From: Heterostelium multicystogenum
Lineage: Eukaryota > Evosea > Eumycetozoa > Acytosteliales > Acytosteliaceae
Direction of reading: 5' to 3'
Length of the DNA: 64,000 bases
Assembly: GCA_003667245.1 (NCBI GenBank)
Contig: RCNN01000012.1
Location: forward strand, 1 to 64,000
The notes under the pieces: model-generated
The model's database searches: none
Seen by the model: the letters and a program-made list of their open reading frames with translations, nothing else
What the model was told of the DNA's origin: nothing
Made by a program: the position numbers and the translations under genes
Shown here: piece after piece, positions 22,621-32,410 of the stretch
How the letters are laid out: the number at the start of each line of letters is the position of its first letter
How positions within the stretch are numbered: the stretch's first letter is position 1

Positions 22621-24752
22621 ATGTCACAATTACAACAAGTAAAAAATGTACATCCAGATCTTGTGAAGGAAAGATCTAAAACAACTTTTGATGTTCCAAC
22701 TCTAAATAGATTCTTAAATAACAATGATCCTTCGGTCATTAATTTAAAGGTACATTGCTCTCTTGATTGGACCGACAAGATATTCATATTGACTTGTTTT
22801 GTTTGGTTTTGTGTTGTTGATCAATCGTTCAAATTATCTTTTAGAAAAAAATAAGAGAAGAATTTCTTAATGATCCAGTTCTCTCCGATCATCCTGAATA
22901 TGTCAACTTCCTGTCCAGAGAGGATCAGTTGAAACATGCCATCAAAATCTGTGAGCGTGTCATTAAAATCAAGAGAAAGCTTGGTATTCTTGATTCCACT
23001 GGAATCGAGTTCTATAGAGAGCTCTACCAGGAGATTCCATTGATTTTGCATGATGCCGTTTTTGTTGGATGCATGCGTTCGCTTGCCAGCGAGGAGCAGC
23101 TGTCAGAGTGGCTCCCAAAAGCTTTGAACTATCAGATGATCGGTGCCTATGCCCAGACGGAGCTGGGTCACGGATCAAATGTCCAGGCTCTCGAAACTAC
23201 TGCACACTACGATGTACAGACCGACGAGTTTATCATCCATTCTCCTACTCTCACCTCTACAAAATGGTGGATCGGTGCTCTTGGTAGAATTTGTACACAT
23301 GCATTTGTGTTTGCACAGCTCTATCTCAAGGATAAAGAGGGTAAGCTTGTCAACCATGGCCCACATCCTTTCTTGGTGCAGATTCGTTCGCTCGATAAAC
23401 ATGAGCCAATGAAGGGAATCACTGTTGGTGATATCGGACCAAAGCTAGGATACTCAACTGTTGACAATGGATTCATGAGATTGGATCAAGTGAGAGTTCC
23501 ACGTAAGAATATGTTAGCACGTTACTCTAGTGTTACAAGAGAAGGACGTTATGTTCCACCTCCTCATCCCCGTCTCATTTATGCCGGTATGGTTGGTGTA
23601 CGTGTTTATTTGATTGGTGAATCATTCTCAGCATTGAGCCGTGCTGTGACTATTGCCTCTCGTTACTCTGTCATCCGTCGTCAATTTGGTCCAACCGGTA
23701 AAGAAGAAACTCAAGTCATTGACTACCAAAACCAACAGGCAAGAATTGTACCCTCAATTGCTGCAACTTTTGCTCTATTCTTTACTGGACGTCGACTTTC
23801 AGAAATGTTTTCAACTGTGATGTACGCAGCCAAATCAAGAAAAGATACCACTGACCTCCCAGAGCTTCATGCTCTTTCATCTGGACTTAAAACCACCATC
23901 ACCTATCTTACCTCAAAGGGTATCGAGGATGCTAGATTCTCCTGTGGTGGACACGGTTACAACCAAGCTTCAGGACTAGTTCGTCTTTACAATAACTATC
24001 TCCACTTGGTTACAGCAGAGGGAGAGAACAATATTCTTCCACAACAAACCGCCCGTTTCCTTTTGAAGGAATACAAGGCAGTGATGGTAGACGGAAAAAC
24101 AAAACTTGGTGAAACCACTCAATACTTGGTTGACGCACAAAAGGGATCACAGACCTTAACTGAGCTTTTGGCAAGCTCCGGTAAATCATTCTCAGAACCA
24201 ACAGTTTTGGTTCAAATATTTGCCCATCGTGCCGCATTCCTTGTAGGACGTCTTGCAAGATTGATACAGGAGGGTATTGCAAGTGGCAAGAACATGCTAG
24301 ACTTTTGGAACACTCTCAACGTCGACTGCATCAGAGTAAGCGAGGCACACTCACAACTCTACATCCTTACATCCTTTGTCAGTCAACTCTCCTTGGTCCC
24401 ATTGGATGCAAGACCAGTACTCATCCAGCTCTGCCAGCTCTACGCACTCAACAACATCGAGAGAAACAGTGGTGAATTCCTCATCGACCAATTCATCAAT
24501 CAGGAGCAAATGGAAGAAATCTCAAAACAAATCCTCACTCTCTACAATCAAATTCGTCCCAACATCATTGGTTTGGTCGATGCATTCGATGTTGCTGATC
24601 ATACTCTTGGTAGTGCACTTGGTCGTTATGATGGCCAAGTCTATCAAGCACTCTACGAATGGGCCAACAAACACCCCCTCAACTCAGCTGATCTAGGACT
24701 TGTTGAATTCTTTAAAAACATCAACAACTCATTACCAACACCAAAATTGTAA
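22621..24752 (+). CDS. Acyl-CoA oxidase (peroxisomal)
   Basis: This is an FAD enzyme catalysing the first, H2O2-producing step of peroxisomal beta-oxidation. Exon 1 (22621-22749) and exon 2 (22845-24752) join in phase, giving about 678 residues, normal for the family. Motifs: AYAQTELGHGSNVQALETTA (FAD and substrate region), TKWWIGALG, CGGHGYNQASGL, and the catalytic-glutamate region TAEGENNILPQQTARFL. The C-terminus is SLPTPKL; PKL is an accepted PTS1 variant. Unlike most neighbours this gene has no frame breaks, and its exon 2 is GC-richer and codon-biased. A minor variant of the usual YEGEN motif (AEGEN) is present. Its neighbour makes the 2S-methylacyl-CoA form that such oxidases need. Confidence 0.95.
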
Positions 24753-25530
24753 TATCTAAACACATTCTATAAACTTGTTATTAACATCTTTTTGCGCTTT
24801 ATAACCTGGTTTAAGCATCATATTCAATGAGTGTTTCATTTTAGCAAAACTTCTTTCCAATGATTTTATTATCTATACTTGCTATTGTCTTGTATGCTGG
24901 CTGATGGTTTTAAACATTTTATGATGCAGATTAAATAGTCGTTTTAGTCTCTCGAGATTGTTCAGTGGTTGTCTTTAAATAATTATACAATAACAATAAT
25001 GTGAAAGATGAGCAGGTATCAATAATTGGAACTCTGTTTTAAGAACTATTCCTTCAGACTTGACGAAGTACGTTTTGATATTCATCTCAATTCAACTTTA
25101 ATTTTGAAAACATTTCTACTAGTTGCTAGTTGCGTTATTATTACTCATAAAGATAGTATTATTTAGTTTCTTAATTTGGAAATATTTGCACCCTTCTAAA
25201 AAACAATTTATTTAAAAATAAACAAAAATTTTCATCATCATGTTTAACATCGAACTCACCATGATTATCAATTTGATCAAAAATGTGGTTTTACAAACCA
25301 TTGACAAATAACATTTGGTTTTTCATTTCTATAAATTTGATCTTGGAATTTCATTTTTCATCAAACAATCAAATAAATATATAATTATAAATCAATAATA
25401 ATATATCCATTATAATTTTGTATATATCTAAATACTAAATAGTATTTTTCATCAAACAATCAAATAAATTAATTATAAACCAATATAATATACATACATA
25501 TAATCTAAATTATTAAATATTAAAACTAAA
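24753..25530. other. Intergenic region with duplicated promoter segment
   Basis: This 778-bp AT-rich spacer lies between two plus-strand genes. Its last 180 bp carry an imperfect direct repeat just before the next start codon. Nothing coding is seen. Confidence 0.6.
25353..25469. repeat. Direct repeat upstream of the NmrA-like gene
   Basis: The 26-bp sequence at 25353-25378 recurs exactly at 25444-25469, 91 bp downstream. The similarity continues imperfectly for about 25 bp more (AATTATAAAYCAATA...ATATA). The second copy ends 61 bp before the start codon, so this looks like a duplicated promoter or 5' UTR segment. Confidence 0.85.
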
Positions 25531-26421
25531 ATGTCAATTTTAATTACTGGAGCCTCTGGAAAATTTGGAAAGGATGCATTCGATATCTTGACATCTAAAG
25601 ATATCGATAGATCAAAGTACTTGGCACTTGTCAGAGATGAATCAAAAGCTAAATCTTTCAAAGATAGAGGTTTTGGAACTAGAATTGGTGATTATGATAG
25701 CTATCAGTCTTTGGTCAATGCTTTCCATGGTGTAGAGAAACTACTATTTGTATCAAGTAATAATTTGGAAAGAAGATTGCAACAGCATACTGATGTTATC
25801 AAAGCTGCCAAAGAAGCGGGAGTTAATCATATAGTCTATACTAGTTTTGCCAGAAAAACCGAAGATGGATCATCTCCAGTTGACTTTATTGAAAAGGACC
25901 ATTTCCAAACTGAAAAATTGATTAGAGATTCTGGAATCAAGTACACAATCCTAATTAATAATCTCTATGCTGATATGCTTACAGAATATTTTGTTGGTCC
26001 TAATGTATTCAAATCAGGAACCATATTCTTCCCTGCTGGAGATGGTGTTGCCAATTATATATCAAGAAGAGAACTTGCTGAGGCAGCTTTAAATGTGATA
26101 AATGATTCTTCGGTAAAACATCAAAACAAAGAATACCTGTTATATAATACCGATCAATGTTCACTTGATGATATTGCAGGATATTTAACAGAGTTATCAA
26201 GAAAACCAATTAAATATATATCTCCAGAACAAACAGAATTTACAACCCAACTGGAGAAATTTGGTATTCCAAGAGTTTTAATTCAATTTTCCTATGCCTT
26301 TGCTTCAGCTATCAAAGAAGGTGAATTCCAATCCAATACCACCGACATTGTTTCAGTTCTTGGAAGAACTCCAACTTCCATCAAAGACTATATCAATGAT
26401 TATTATAAGAAACTACTTTAA
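25531..26421 (+). CDS. NmrA-like NAD(P)H:quinone oxidoreductase
   Basis: This is an atypical short-chain dehydrogenase of the NmrA/SDR_a5 group. The N-terminal dinucleotide loop is ITGASGKFGKDAF. It is followed by VRDESKAKSF, GVEKLLFVSS, AAKEAGVNHIVYTSFAR and LIRDSGIKYTILINNLYADM, the order found in bacterial YtfG/QorB quinone reductases. These use NADPH to reduce quinones. The length is 296 residues with no intron and no frame break. No signal peptide or membrane segment is present. The close similarity in motif order to bacterial proteins and the absence of introns make bacterial ancestry plausible, but intronless genes also occur elsewhere in this window. Confidence 0.88.
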   Translation: MSILITGASGKFGKDAFDILTSKDIDRSKYLALVRDESKAKSFKDRGFGTRIGDYDSYQSLVNAFHGVEKLLFVSSNNLERRLQQHTDVIKAAKEAGVNHIVYTSFARKTEDGSSPVDFIEKDHFQTEKLIRDSGIKYTILINNLYADMLTEYFVGPNVFKSGTIFFPAGDGVANYISRRELAEAALNVINDSSVKHQNKEYLLYNTDQCSLDDIAGYLTELSRKPIKYISPEQTEFTTQLEKFGIPRVLIQFSYAFASAIKEGEFQSNTTDIVSVLGRTPTSIKDYINDYYKKLL

Positions 26422-27116
26422 ATCTTTATTAATAAAACTTAAATGATACCTTATACTTAAATAAGATTGCAACTGCATAGTAATAGTATTTTTCAAGTAG
26501 CACTGTCTTGGAATTAATTTAAATGGATAATCTATAAGAATATTACTGAATTTATGTAAAAGTAATTGATACTTCTCATTTCCGAAACAATGTTCCATGA
26601 AAGATATTTAAAATAATATTAACTGTTAATTAATTTTACCTTAATTTTTTGTAGAAGATGAAAATCTCATTTTGGTTAAAGAATCTAGAATGTCTGAATG
26701 TATAAAACTATCTATTTTGGATTCCTGAAAGATTGAAATCTTAAGATAGATCTAACTTGGTTGAACTGGGTTCTTAAAAGATAATTGTTTATATCAATTT
26801 TATTTGCGTAAAAATGTATAAATAAGGTCTGTTTGACTAAGGTCTGATCAACCTATTTTTTTTTAAAAAATATAATCATAATTTTCCAGTTTGTTTTTTT
26901 TTTTTTTTTTTTAATCATCCAGGTGATCATAATTTATTAATTAAATAATAAATGGTGAGGGTCAGAACCTCACAGTGTTCTATATATATATATATATTCA
27001 CGACACAAAGGGACAGTCGTGATTGTCCGAAATATATTATTATTGTTTTTTTATACTTTTCCTATTTTCCATTTTTTTTGTTGTTTTTGTTTTTGTATTC
27101 AAATCCAAATGAAATA
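26422..27116. other. Intergenic region with two hairpins and a T19 tract
   Basis: It contains a run of 19 T at 26894-26912. Hairpins lie at 26955-26973 (GTGAGG/CCTCAC, 7-nt loop) and 26998-27022 (TCACGAC/GTCGTGA, 11-nt loop), separated by an AT dinucleotide tract. A GGACA/TGTCC alternative pairing (27011-27015/27024-27028) would compete with the second hairpin. A small RNA gene is possible; nothing coding is seen. Confidence 0.45.
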
Positions 27117-27494
27117 TTAATCTATAAATGAACGCGGAAGCACCAGATTGGGGATATCGCAACCAGAGATGGTGAATATGTTCCAGTCTTTTTTGAACTC
27201 ATTGACAGCAACGGTGGTGGCTGATTTAGCAGTGCCTTTGGAAGTCAGCGATAAACAGAGCTTATGGTAATTATTTACAACCAAGTTTTTATAGTACTTG
27301 CTTGACAACTTAGGAATGTTAGTGAAGTCAAGTGTCTTATCACCATACAGATTGTTGGACACCACTCTCCATATGGCTCTGATGATGCACGTGGTCAGAT
27401 GCAGGAATGGCAATTTGGTTCTCTTACCTGTTGATTTTTTCCAGTTGGCTACTAACACCGCATACGGGGTAAAAGATAGAAAATTTTGAGGCAT
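27117..27494 (-). CDS. Orphan ORF overlapping the tRNA-Arg 3' end
   Basis: This frame encodes 125 residues and starts inside the tRNA acceptor stem. The sequence MPQNFLSFTPYAVLVANWKK, then LPFLHLTTCIIRAIWRVVSN, faintly recalls the helix pattern of an HMG box (hydrophobic and aromatic spacing, a Trp in the second helix). This is pattern reading only. Base composition is less AT-rich than the flanks, which supports a coding origin. About 205 bp past its stop the minus strand carries A19, as a poly(A)-tailed retrocopy would. It could equally be a remnant whose true start is lost. No function can be given. Confidence 0.35.
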   Translation of the reverse strand: MPQNFLSFTPYAVLVANWKKSTGKRTKLPFLHLTTCIIRAIWRVVSNNLYGDKTLDFTNIPKLSSKYYKNLVVNNYHKLCLSLTSKGTAKSATTVAVNEFKKDWNIFTISGCDIPNLVLPRSFID

Positions 27495-27559
27495 GCAGGG
27501 CTTGAACCTGCGACCTATTGGTTCGTAGCCAATCGCTCTTCCAACTGAGCTAAAGCCCC
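27487..27559 (-). tRNA. tRNA-Arg (anticodon ACG)
   Basis: A 73-nt cloverleaf is seen. The acceptor is GGGGCTT/ATGCCTC (one U-U mismatch, one G-U), the D arm GCTC/GAGC, and the anticodon stem ATTGG/CCAAT with loop CTACGAA, giving anticodon ACG (read as ICG). The variable loop has 5 nt, the T arm is GCAGG/CCTGC with loop TTCAAGC, and the discriminator is A. Internal promoters match the A box (TAGCTCAGTTGG) and B box (GGTTCAAGCC). No intron. Confidence 0.95.
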
Positions 27560-28046
27560 ATATTAATAATTTTTGGTGATTTTTACAATTCAGTTTTGTA
27601 ATTAGAATGACTCACTTTCAAAATCAGATCTTATACATTATTAGTTGTTGACATGTACCATTGTTATACTTGATTGAAATATTCATGTGAGATATATTGG
27701 TGAAGATCATACATCCCCATCATTATTTATAGTAGATTCATTAAAAAGGTGTTATCAATTGTGATAAGAGTTCAACATTCTTTGAAATGATAAGTAGTGT
27801 AAGTATGATTTTGATAAATTGAATACTTTGATGAAAACGTCATAGCTTTTTGTAACAAATTTTCCAAGATTTGTCTGGCTCCAATAGATTTCATAATCGC
27901 GATACAAACCTCAATGTGATGTATACTATAAATATTTCTACCAAAATTCTACTGTATCCCTCAAACACTATATTAGTTAAATAAATAGTATTCTAGAATC
28001 ATGCTAAAACTAAATTATTAAGTTTATTATTAAAACATGTTTATTT
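27560..28046. other. Intergenic region upstream of the tRNA
   Basis: This 487-bp AT-rich spacer holds the 5' flank of the tRNA gene and the 3' flank of the polymerase gene. tRNA flanks are preferred integration sites of dictyostelid retroelements, but I see no element end here. Confidence 0.5.
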
Positions 28047-30178
28047 CTACACCTCTCTTTCATGAGGCTCTTTATACTCCAAACCCAAAAGTGAAAAGAT
28101 ATCTCTCTCTGTAGCTGCGGCAATTGGCTCACCTTTGATTTCGTTCTGCCCAGTACCCCAACGCCTCACCAAATGCGACTCACTTAAGGAAAATCCATTT
28201 TTCCGTGCCATAATCTCATTGAGCGATTAAAGTGATCGGACCCTGTGAAATACAGAAGTGCAAAAGGCCACTCCTCTCTAATAATTGTTTGGAAATCGAT
28301 TCTCCTGTGTCTACTATTTTCATTTAATCTACATACACCCATATATTTATCACTGATTGAGCTGGGATGCGTCAAATGGTCTGTCAAAAGCTTACACTCT
28401 TGTAGTTTATGTGTCAATCTCACAAGAAATCCTGTTAACAACTCACCCCTGGAGTGAGTGAACAAAATATCTATATCTCCGCAAGTTTCCCTGTTTCTTC
28501 GATACGATCCACATACCTGCATGATAATCTTGCTATCTATTTCATTTGCCATATTCTGTACCTGTTAATATATATATATATATCGACTTCCAATTAGTTT
28601 TGATTGGTAAATAACACCTGTCCAACTCTATTGGAAAAAATACATACAATTGTAGATATTTCATAGACTTCTTCTCGAGGAATGCGGTGCTGGAAGTCTT
28701 CGTAATACTTGATTCCAATTTGCTGTTGGCTTGTCAAAAAGCTTGGATCATTGTTGGAAATCTCCTGTAGCTTTTGGAGCGACGTGATACCTTTGGAGAT
28801 CCACTTTCGCACTGTCTCTGGTCCGGCGCCATGGATCTTGGACAACTGCTCGGTGGCGATATTGAGAGCGTCCATCTTGACCATTTCCACCTTTTTCAAG
28901 GTTCCAGTCTGAAGTATCTCCTGGATTTTATCACTAATCTTTTGAGCCAATACCGCGTATGTGGGTGACCTGCTTGGAGGAAGTCACCTTAAATGTCAGA
29001 TTCTTCAATATTCCAATGGCGCGCTTATACGCATACTGACGCCAATTGTCGCCGTCTGCCTCTGCTTTCTTTTGGAGCTGTGCAAACACACTGGTAAGAT
29101 GCTCATTAAGATTAGCTTTCACAGATTGGCACACAAACTTATTAGCATATTTAGAGGAGCGGACAACTGGCTTAATTGGGGAGAGCGAGGGAGGAAGCTG
29201 TGCAGTGAAGGGACTATCGACGATCAACGATTGAGTCACAAGCTCCCTCTCAAACGATCTGTCAGTGGCACCATTGTGATTGCCATCGGCATTCTCATCG
29301 CCATCGCTGGAATCAGTGTTATAATTAAACCAAATCGATTTATCAGTGCTGTCGTCATTTAAAAAATGTTTCCGCCAGATTTACAATCTCTTCATCGTCA
29401 TCCACATTCGATGCTCTGCCAGTCGCACTACCACTACGACCATTTTTCTTATTATTATTATTATTATTATTACTATTTACAATTACTATACTATTATCAC
29501 TATAATTAAAACTTATATTATTATTATTACTTAATGTATCTTCTAATTCTTCACTTGAATTATAAGATAGCCATGACACCACTGATACATCATTATTTAC
29601 ATTGTTATCCTCGCCATGTTGTTGTTGGCTATTGTTTAATTTACACTTTTTCTCTTTATGACTATCACTATCATCTTGAGCATTTAGTAGACGCTTATTA
29701 TTGATATTGTTGGGTGTCGTTGATGTCGTTGATGTCGTTGTGGTGCTCCTACTATTGCTGGATTCATTCAAAAGTTGATCATAATCTGATTTGAAACTAT
29801 AAGGCCTCTGAAATACGGTATCATCATCCAGCTTTCTTTTGTATAACACTGATTTAGTAATCCATTCTAAACTATATACTCTTATATTCTAAATAGTTTG
29901 TATAGTCTAACTTTTAATATCTTTAAATGACAACGACTAAATAATAATATTAAAGAATTGTAGATAGATACCTTTATTGATAGAAGATCTCTAAAGTCGT
30001 CGGGTATCAGTAGAATCGATTCACTCTCTGCTATGATAAGGTGTGTAGTATGTAGAGAAGGTAACTGATCGATTACACCATGGTTCTCCACTATCTTCTT
30101 ACTTATGATATTCAATTGTATATTACCAATGCCTTTTTTAAATATATAGAATCTACAATCTTTGAACATATCTACCAC
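28047..30178 (-). CDS. Family X DNA polymerase (lambda/mu-like) with BRCT domain
   Basis: This is a nuclear gap-filling polymerase for base-excision repair or end joining. Exon 1 encodes an N-terminal BRCT domain (MVDMFKDCRFYIFKKG...) and is spliced to NIRVYSLEWITKSVLYKRK, which completes it. A long Asn/Ser/Thr/Asp-rich linker follows, then helix-hairpin-helix motifs (IRGIGSKISDKI; IHGAGPETVRKWI). The palm carries GSYRRNRETCGDIDILFTH with two metal-binding aspartates and RRIDFQTI with the third; YFTGSDHFN follows. The C-terminus ATERDIFSLLGLEYKEPHER is typical. One-base corrections are needed at about 29358-29360, 28940-28943 and 28208-28209. BRCT plus the ARKNGFSLSE end favours lambda over beta. 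The Asn-rich linker is dictyostelid-like. Confidence 0.92.
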
Positions 30179-32410
30179 TATTAATCAATCAATCAATCAT
30201 ATTAACGAGCACCAAACATCATTTAACATTATAACATTACAACAATGTAGATTCGCTTCACAATCAACTCACAAGCAAACCAAACCAAACCAATCATATA
30301 TATTCGGTGACTGACGAGTCAGTCATTGTTGTACCATACAATAGTTAATTGGCGCCTATTTTCAACACCACAGATGCATTTCATGTAGTGACCTGAATTA
30401 CCAGATCAGATGGTTTTTATTAATTAATAATAGTTATAGTCGATTAATAATAATAATAGTTTGATACAAACTTTATTTAACTATTTATAATTTGATTGTC
30501 GTTTAGTCCAAGGGAAATTAATTAAGTTCCTGTTCTTGTTTGAACCATAAAAATCGGTAGATCAGATCTTGTTGTTGTTGAAGGACTCTTTGCAGGTCAG
30601 TATGATTTTCAGGTAACTAAATACCAAATCACCAATAGTGTGTGTTTAAAAAAATTATGATAATCAATTTGTGGATGCGATTTGGTGTTTCAATGTTGTT
30701 TCAAAGACCCATATATCTAAAAATATCTCATAGTAGTAGAGGTTGCGTTTTGGAACGAAATTTGCAAAAATTGAGCATTCAAAAATTTAAAACCCATCTA
30801 CCACATTCTATGTCGATCCAAGATAAATAAGTTATCACTCTTTATTTTAGTTATTTTCTCAGCACAGCATTTAAAAAAAAGTGGCAAAAATTCAATAAAA
30901 AACAAAAAGAAGATTGCATCAACATTGTTGCCCATCCTAAACATCAGACCAATTCAAATCTAGCCACCACCATCAGCCTCTATTTCTTTCCACTTGGATA
31001 TTGTATTATTTAAATTATTTTATTGACCTTGCAGCATCAGCACAGCTCCTTCACTCCTTTAATTGGCTTTCATCCCAACAAATCCAAAATCAAATCAATC
31101 CAGTTGTCATTCACTTCCAACAACATTGAATTAATTCAACAAGCAAAGCATCCTTAGATCATCGGATGATCGTCAACAGACACCGGTGATTCAATAGTAT
31201 AATTATAACTACAATCAAATAAAAAAAGTAAATAGAGAAATAATAATTATTATTACTTTACATTGCACTATAATCACTGGTTTGGTCGTAGTTTGTAGCT
31301 CTCACAGTCATATTTATCAATTCACCATTGTCACCAGCCACTAGTCCAATTTATATTTACTATCAACATCGCATCTCTATTGTTTACCTTGAATTATCAA
31401 AGAATTAAACATTCCACAGGTTCTTATCTTGTTGTTAATAGTGTAGTCAGTGTCATCAATCAATTTCAAACTACTGATATTATAATCAATTCAATCAAGA
31501 TTGGCAGTTGTGATTGAATGATACACGAAAAATCAAGGTGACAATCTCCACACAGCCACCACAACTTCTTTCATTTACACACTGTAATAACTATTTTTAA
31601 AACAACATTGTTTAAACAACACAACGCAACAACATTAACAATAACAATAACAATAATAACACAAATCAAAAAAAAAGATAATAATAATAATAATAATAAT
31701 AATAATATAATATATAATATATAATAAACAACATATAATTAGAATCAATATATTCAAAGTTGGAATGGAATATTGAGTGGTCTGATGAACAACTGTATTG
31801 GATTCTTAATAAATTAAAGAAAGCAAATCATCGAAAGAAAGATAAGAAAGAAAGAAAGAAGAAGAACCAATTACGTGCATATCAAATTCAACAATTAATA
31901 TCTCTATTTTAATATTATAACAGTACCAACATCAATACATACATACACACATACATAATAGCAACAATATTATATACAATTCTTAAAATAACATAAAGTT
32001 GATTATAACAACAACAACACAACAGCAACAACAACAGCAATACAATAAAGTTAAGATCGTGTGAATGAATGTCAGCTAGAAAATATCATCTACAGATTAA
32101 GCAATAGAACAAAGAAAAGAACAAACATACAACAACAACAATAATCAAACACTAAACTATTGTTGTTAATAGTTTGAATTTTACTGATAGTTTTATAGTT
32201 GAAACAATTGGTTGTTTTTCATATTAATATTGTGTCAAACCACCAATCTTATAGAAGTGCTACCAACACCGGAACAACAAAATCACTGCACTACCACACA
32301 CACACCCACACACACCACCATCAACAAATAAACACACACACACCAATACTTATTTATTATTTTTATTTTATACAAATAGAGACAAAACCAAAAAAAAATC
32401 AACTTTAAAA
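30179..32410. other. Divergent intergenic region, 2.2 kb
   Basis: This region separates the polymerase and RhoGEF start codons. Close to the polymerase it holds ATCA repeats (30182-30198), the palindrome CTGAC-GA-GTCAG (30311-30322) and TTGGCGCC (30349-30356). The RhoGEF side is low-complexity CAA/AAT-rich DNA with an (AAT)n tract at about 31678-31707 and CA tracts near 32290-32340, probably its 5' UTR. I see no further gene. Confidence 0.55.

Noticed and set aside
27487..27559. tRNA pseudogene because of the U-U mismatch in the acceptor
   Set aside because: All other stems, both internal promoter boxes and the 73-nt length are standard; one mismatch is tolerated.
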